A stretch of DNA of 19,948 nucleotides, from the NCBI GenBank assembly GCA_023230025.1, contig JALNYD010000020.1, forward strand, positions 1 to 19,948, in the 5' to 3' direction. Numbering within the stretch: the stretch's first letter is position 1; each line of letters starts with the position of its first letter. Origin of the DNA: Candidatus Cloacimonadota bacterium (lineage in GTDB: Bacteria > Cloacimonadota > Cloacimonadia > Cloacimonadales > Cloacimonadaceae). Positions 16,081-19,948 of this stretch are shown here, piece by piece. The position numbers and the translations under genes were made by a program. The notes below the pieces were generated by a model. The model searched no databases, had not been told where the DNA came from, and worked only from the letters and a program-made list of their open reading frames with translations.

Positions 16081-17020
16081 TGTGACGGCTCTTGAAACCA
16101 TATCCAAGAACATCATACACATCAGTAAGGATCATGAATGCATCAGGATCAATTTCCTTGACCAGGTCTGTCAAAAGAGGAACCTGGCGTCGGTTTAGCA
16201 CGCAGAACAAGACATTGATATCTCTTTGATGAAACCCACTCATGCCCTTCAAATAGGTTACTCCCCGTTCAAGTTTGTCATAGATATCATCCCTGATCTC
16301 ATCAACTTCGTTTGATATTATGTACACACCTTTGATGTAGGGCAATCCTTCTGATGCCAGATCTGTAATTTTCGTGGTGATAAAGAGGTTTATATATCCC
16401 CAGATCAACAGCTTGGGATCACCCAAGAGTAATGCTACCGCAAGTATGATCCCGGTTTCAACAATATAGTAACCGGTACCAATGGATAGATTGGCCTTTT
16501 GCTTGATCAAGGCTACTGGAATGTCGGTGCCACCTGTTGAGCCACGGAAGCGAAAGATCAGTCCCAAACCCAATCCCAACAAGACCGAACCGGCTATAGC
16601 AGAAAGGAACATCTCTTCCGGAGGTAGCATGGCATAGATGATTCTACCATTCACTAAGTGAGTGTATTTTGCCAAATCACCTATAATGCCGATTTTATGG
16701 AGTATGGGAAAACTCATGAAGTCAGTCATCATTGCCGAGACGAACATACCATACAATGATTTGCTGCCAAAGGATTTACCTATGAACAAGAAGCTGATGA
16801 TGAACAGGGGTATATTGATCATCACCATCGAAACACCATTGGGTAATCCAAAAAAGGAATTCAGGATCTGGGATATACCCCCCACTCCCCCCGGGGCCAT
16901 ATTGTATGGCAGTAGGAACCATGAATAGCCGGCGGCAAAGAAGATTGAGGCAAAGACAATCCCCAGGTGATTGAGGATTTCTTTCTTTAAGCGCTGAGCG
17001 CGGGTTAACTTGCTGGGCAT
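16058..17020 (-). CDS. YitT family membrane protein (YitT_membrane + DUF2179)
   Basis: The protein has 320 residues. The N-terminal part has about five hydrophobic helices with the family's glycine-rich motifs: LLPYNMAPGGVGGISQIL near 36-53 and FRFRGSTGGTDIPVALI near 156-172. The C-terminal ~80 residues form the soluble DUF2179 domain, ending in ILTDVYDVLGYGFK. The family is widespread and its transport role is not established. It is somewhat longer than typical members (about 280-290) because of a polar stretch near 105-135 between membrane segments. I chose ATG at 17020 because of AGGAGT 5 nt upstream; an in-frame ATG at 17059 lacks such a site. It faces the nucleoside kinase gene across 130 bp and overlaps the kinase gene at its 3' end. 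Confidence 0.88.
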   Translation of the reverse strand: MPSKLTRAQRLKKEILNHLGIVFASIFFAAGYSWFLLPYNMAPGGVGGISQILNSFFGLPNGVSMVMINIPLFIISFLFIGKSFGSKSLYGMFVSAMMTDFMSFPILHKIGIIGDLAKYTHLVNGRIIYAMLPPEEMFLSAIAGSVLLGLGLGLIFRFRGSTGGTDIPVALIKQKANLSIGTGYYIVETGIILAVALLLGDPKLLIWGYINLFITTKITDLASEGLPYIKGVYIISNEVDEIRDDIYDKLERGVTYLKGMSGFHQRDINVLFCVLNRRQVPLLTDLVKEIDPDAFMILTDVYDVLGYGFKSRHINLKDQP

Positions 17021-17024
17021 CTTT

Positions 17025-17030
17025 ACTCCT
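17025..17030 (-). promoter_or_regulatory. Ribosome-binding site fixing the YitT-family start at 17020
   Basis: On the minus strand AGGAGT (complement of 17025-17030) lies 4-5 nt before ATG 17020. It excludes the longer in-frame start at 17059, whose extra 13 polar residues are not typical of the family. Confidence 0.75.
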
Positions 17031-17072
17031 ATTATGCTTGACGAATAAGACCTGTTCAATTAATTTGTTTAA

Positions 17073-17122
17073 TTCTGGCAGATCACGAGTTATCCGAATC
17101 TACTGGACATTTGCTGCCAGAA
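17073..17122. promoter_or_regulatory. Inverted repeat in the divergent promoter region
   Basis: TTCTGGCAG (17073-17081) and CTGCCAGAA (17114-17122) form a perfect 9-bp inverted repeat with a 32-nt spacer. It lies between the divergently transcribed YitT-family and nucleoside kinase genes, 53 bp and 29 bp from their starts. The half-site spacing of about 41 bp (near four helix turns) could suit a looping or paired operator; a long-loop hairpin in the kinase leader is also possible. No factor can be named. Confidence 0.45.
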
Positions 17123-17150
17123 CAATGACATCTTGAAATAAGGAACTTTT

Positions 17151-18812
17151 ATGAAGATCGATATTAGATTAGACGGACACAAACACAGTCTCATCGAACT
17201 AGACAAGCCACGCCCCATATCTCACATCCTCAAAGGTACGGGGATTGATCGTAGTCATGTTTTGAGCTATAAAATAAACCATCGTGAATATGTCAATGAG
17301 GATTATCTTCCCGAAGGTGAAACCCTGATCAATTGCATTACTGCGAAGCACCCCGAAGGATACCGGATCTATCAGGATTCTGCCATATTCATCATGGCAA
17401 AAGCTCTGCACACGCTTTTAGGAGAAGCTCACTCATTGGTGGCGGAGCATTCCATCGGAGACGGAGTGTTTTGTGAGGTTTTTGGAGCTGAACGTTTTAC
17501 TGAAGAGGATTGCTCAAGGCTTGAAGCAGAAATGCAGCGGATCATTGAAAGTGACCTGCCAATTGAGCGGATAGAGGTCAAATCCTCTGAGGCGATAGAT
17601 ATATTCAATTCAATGCGTCGTAAGGATATCATCCGAAACATCAAATCTTCGTTCACCGAAACTGTACCCGTATATCGTTGTGGAAAGTACTATGATTTCT
17701 TTATCCGTCCTCTGGCTGACCGCACAGGACTTATCAAAGAGTTTGACATTGTATATCAATCCCCAGGCTTTATTCTTAGATTCCCAACCGGGTCTCAGAT
17801 GAAGATCTCGGAACCGTTCAAATTGTCCAAGAAGGTCTTTGCCCTGCATCAGGAACATGATAAATGGCTGGATATCCTGCGTGTGCACAACATCTATGAT
17901 ATCAATCGCCTCATTGACGCCTATGACATCTCCCAGTTCATCCTGGTAGAAGAAGCTCTTCATGAAAAGAAGATTGCTGAAATTGCAGCAGACATCGTAT
18001 TGCATGAGGATATCAAGATCATCCTGATTGCAGGTCCCTCCTCGTCCGGAAAAACTACATTTGCCAAACGACTTAGCGTTCAACTGCAAGCCAGCAAGGC
18101 AAAACCTATCGTAATTGGCATGGATGATTATTTTCTGAACCGCGACCGGACTCCTCGCAAGGAAGATGGAGATTATGACTTTGAATCAATTCATTCCATT
18201 GATCTGGAATATTTGAATATGCAGCTATCTCAATTACTGAATGGAGAACAGATAGAGCTTCCCCACTATGATTTTACCCGTGGACTCAGGCGCCCCAGCA
18301 ACAACTATGTAAAGATGGAAAAGGACAACGTGATCATCATGGAAGGCATTCACGGTCTCAATGATGAACTAACAGCTTCCATCCCCGAAAACCGCAAAGC
18401 CAAGATCTACATCTCTGCACTCAATCAATTGAATATTGATAATCACAACCGGATACCTACCACCGATTGCCGCCTGCTACGCCGGATAATTCGGGATCAT
18501 CAATATCGGGGTTACTCTGCGGAAGAAACCTTGTCCAGGTGGCAGGATGTACGTGATGGAGAAGAGAAGAACATCTTCCCCTACCAGGAAAACTCCACCT
18601 ATATGTTCAACAGCAGTCTCACCTACGAGCTTGGTGTACTGAAGAAACATGCCTGCAAGATGCTCTTGAGTGTTCCATCCACTTCTTCTGCATACACCGA
18701 GGCCCGCAGGTTGTTACGCCTTCTCGCTCATTGCCGTGATATAGCCGATGCGCTGGTACCCTATAATTCAATAATCCGTGAGTTCACAAACGGTTCCATT
18801 TTCCGTTATTAA
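17151..18812 (+). CDS. TGS-domain nucleoside kinase (uridine kinase/phosphoribulokinase family)
   Basis: The protein has 553 residues. Residues 1-65 look like a TGS domain. Residues about 70-200 resemble the second (SAD-like) domain of threonyl-tRNA synthetase, but there is no aminoacylation core. The C-terminal half (about 285-500) is a uridine kinase/phosphoribulokinase-type P-loop kinase: Walker A GPSSSGKT (295-302), substrate-binding MDDYF (324-328), and IIMEGIHGLN (395-404). This TGS + kinase fusion of about 550 residues is a known family annotated as nucleoside kinase. The expected reaction is ATP-dependent phosphorylation of a nucleoside, with the substrate unproven. AAGGA at 17140-17144 supports the start. 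mutL follows after 29 nt, so the two probably share a transcript. Cytoplasmic. Confidence 0.9.
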   Translation: MKIDIRLDGHKHSLIELDKPRPISHILKGTGIDRSHVLSYKINHREYVNEDYLPEGETLINCITAKHPEGYRIYQDSAIFIMAKALHTLLGEAHSLVAEHSIGDGVFCEVFGAERFTEEDCSRLEAEMQRIIESDLPIERIEVKSSEAIDIFNSMRRKDIIRNIKSSFTETVPVYRCGKYYDFFIRPLADRTGLIKEFDIVYQSPGFILRFPTGSQMKISEPFKLSKKVFALHQEHDKWLDILRVHNIYDINRLIDAYDISQFILVEEALHEKKIAEIAADIVLHEDIKIILIAGPSSSGKTTFAKRLSVQLQASKAKPIVIGMDDYFLNRDRTPRKEDGDYDFESIHSIDLEYLNMQLSQLLNGEQIELPHYDFTRGLRRPSNNYVKMEKDNVIIMEGIHGLNDELTASIPENRKAKIYISALNQLNIDNHNRIPTTDCRLLRRIIRDHQYRGYSAEETLSRWQDVRDGEEKNIFPYQENSTYMFNSSLTYELGVLKKHACKMLLSVPSTSSAYTEARRLLRLLAHCRDIADALVPYNSIIREFTNGSIFRY

Positions 18813-18841
18813 ATCTTCATTGAGATCTAAGGAACAGGATA

Positions 18842-19948
18842 ATGGCAAAGATTAGCATACTTTCAGAGGATGTCCGCAACAAGATTGCTGCCGGAGAAGT
18901 GATTGAACGCCCATCTTCAGTAGTTAAGGAACTGGTGGAAAACTCCATTGACGCCAAAGCAAAATCAATCACAGTAATTGTAGAGAACGGCGGAAAAGAC
19001 CTGATCCAGGTGATTGATGACGGTCTGGGGATGGAACCTGACGATGCTATGCTGGCTCTTGAAAGTCATGCCACCAGCAAGATTCGCAATGTTGAAGATA
19101 TTGTGCACATCAACTCCCTGGGTTTTCGCGGTGAGGCCTTGCCTTCAATTGCCGCTGTATCCCATTTCACCATGGTCACCCGAAGTTCCAATCTTGACGT
19201 TGCCACCCGGATCGAAATCAATGATGGCAAGCTCCGGGATGTGCAAAAGACATCATCAAATCCAGGTACCACGATCTGGGTAAGAGGCCTGTTCAAGAAC
19301 CTGCCTGCAAGACGTAAGTTCCTACGTAGTGAATCTGTTGAGCTTCGTCATATACTAAAGTACTTCCATTATCAAGCTATAATATACCCAAACATAAGTT
19401 TTAAGCTTATTGCCGATACCAAAACCAAGCTCAACTATATTGGCACTGATGATCGTAATCAACGCATGAGTGAAATCTTTGGCGCTGGATTTCTGCAGGA
19501 TGATCTGATCCTGGTCAATGGACAGAACGGCGACTACGGTGTGGAAGGCTATATCTTTGGTCTGGAGGATCGCAGGGATAAGCTGATTGACGCTCAATAT
19601 GTGTTTATCAATGGCAGATTCATCAACGACAAAACCGTAAAACACAGCATCAACAGCGCTTATCAGCCCTTCATCCTCAAGACCCGCGACTGGATGAAAG
19701 GAAGCACTCCACCCTATATCCTCTTTGTACAAGTTCCCCCCACTCAGATTGACGTAAACGTTTCACCCACAAAAAACGAAGTGCGTTTCAGAGAACATAA
19801 CCTCGTTCACTCTTTGATCTTTGAGACCCTTTCCAGAGCTTTGAAGAACTATGAAGACCGTAAGTTTGAGAGTGCCCGATCAAAGTTCACGCCCCCCTTC
19901 GTTGCCGATCGCGCCAGCAGCTATGAACGCGAGGTCTTGATCAGTAAT
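18842..19948 (+). CDS. mutL: DNA mismatch repair protein MutL, 5' part (cut by window end)
   Basis: The reading frame is open from ATG 18842 to the last base, giving 369 residues without a stop. MutL couples MutS mismatch recognition to strand removal. The N-terminal GHKL ATPase is complete: E33 and N34 in VVKELVENSIDA (general base and Mg2+-binding Asn), DDGLGM (59-64), HATSKI (76-81), GFRGEAL (94-100) and NLPARRKFLR (near 157-166). The transducer-domain motif VNVSPTKNEVRF is also present near the end of the visible part. The C-terminal dimerisation region lies outside, so the presence of an endonuclease motif (DQHA...E) cannot be judged. AAGGA at 18829-18833 precedes the start by 8 nt. Confidence 0.96.
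   Translation, partial: MAKISILSEDVRNKIAAGEVIERPSSVVKELVENSIDAKAKSITVIVENGGKDLIQVIDDGLGMEPDDAMLALESHATSKIRNVEDIVHINSLGFRGEALPSIAAVSHFTMVTRSSNLDVATRIEINDGKLRDVQKTSSNPGTTIWVRGLFKNLPARRKFLRSESVELRHILKYFHYQAIIYPNISFKLIADTKTKLNYIGTDDRNQRMSEIFGAGFLQDDLILVNGQNGDYGVEGYIFGLEDRRDKLIDAQYVFINGRFINDKTVKHSINSAYQPFILKTRDWMKGSTPPYILFVQVPPTQIDVNVSPTKNEVRFREHNLVHSLIFETLSRALKNYEDRKFESARSKFTPPFVADRASSYEREVLISN

Noticed and set aside
17031..17059. Promoter for the YitT-family gene on the minus strand, TTGAAC - 17 bp - CATAAT
   Set aside because: The spacing is ideal, but the -10 lies immediately next to the ribosome-binding site, so transcription would start inside or after it and omit the site. Probably coincidence unless the mRNA is nearly leaderless.
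17610..18089. Minus-strand open frame of 159 codons inside the nucleoside kinase gene
   Set aside because: It is antisense to a clearly conserved kinase sequence including the P-loop and has no recognisable domain.

Overview
The window is a gene-dense bacterial chromosome segment (mid-40s % GC by eye) with strong Shine-Dalgarno sites, 4-nt ATGA gene overlaps and a mixture of functions expected of an anaerobe: an [FeFe]-hydrogenase maturase (HydG) with its small TM1266-type partner, and large hybrid sensor kinases. Gene content and protein style resemble the candidate phylum Cloacimonadota (WWE1), but this assignment is inference from recollection and not proven by any marker here. No rRNA, tRNA, CRISPR array, transposase, phage or plasmid gene was seen.

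Layout. (1) Positions 57-84: a strong intrinsic-terminator hairpin that closes whatever lies to the left. (2) Positions 156-5588, + strand: a six-gene head-to-tail operon. Four short membrane proteins are linked by 4-nt start/stop overlaps: a signal-peptide/FN3-like/DUF6754-like protein, a 6-TM protein, a protein with a ~215-residue extracytoplasmic domain between two TM helices, and a second polytopic protein. They are followed by an acyl-activating (AMP-binding) ligase and a class II aldolase. (3) Positions 5626-7292, - strand: hydG and, upstream of it and translationally coupled, the TM1266-family 'iron-only hydrogenase system regulator'. (4) 7522-8493, +: an exported papain-like C39-family peptidase. 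(5) 8494-8903: a ~410-base non-coding stretch holding nested hairpins and a striking series of six GTNAC-type pentamers phased at about 11 bp. (6) 8904-16080, +: two consecutive hybrid histidine kinases, the first soluble (4 PAS, 2 GAF, HK, REC, REC, HPt), the second 7TM-anchored (7TM, short PAS, HK, REC, REC, no HPt). (7) 16058-17020, -: a YitT-family membrane protein whose 3' end overlaps the second kinase by 23 bp. (8) 17151-18812 and 18842-window end, +: a TGS-domain/uridine-kinase-like nucleoside kinase and the 5' part of mutL.

How the genes may work together. The four membrane proteins at the left look like subunits of one uncharacterised membrane complex, because they are stoichiometrically coupled and none resembles a known transporter or enzyme. 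HydG and the TM1266-like protein belong to H-cluster biogenesis; HydE and HydF must be encoded elsewhere if the pathway is complete. The two kinases look like a related pair, with the first carrying the only HPt domain and so possibly serving both. No response regulator with a DNA-binding output lies in the window. The best candidates for something undescribed are the four-gene membrane module and the phased GTNAC array upstream of the kinase pair.
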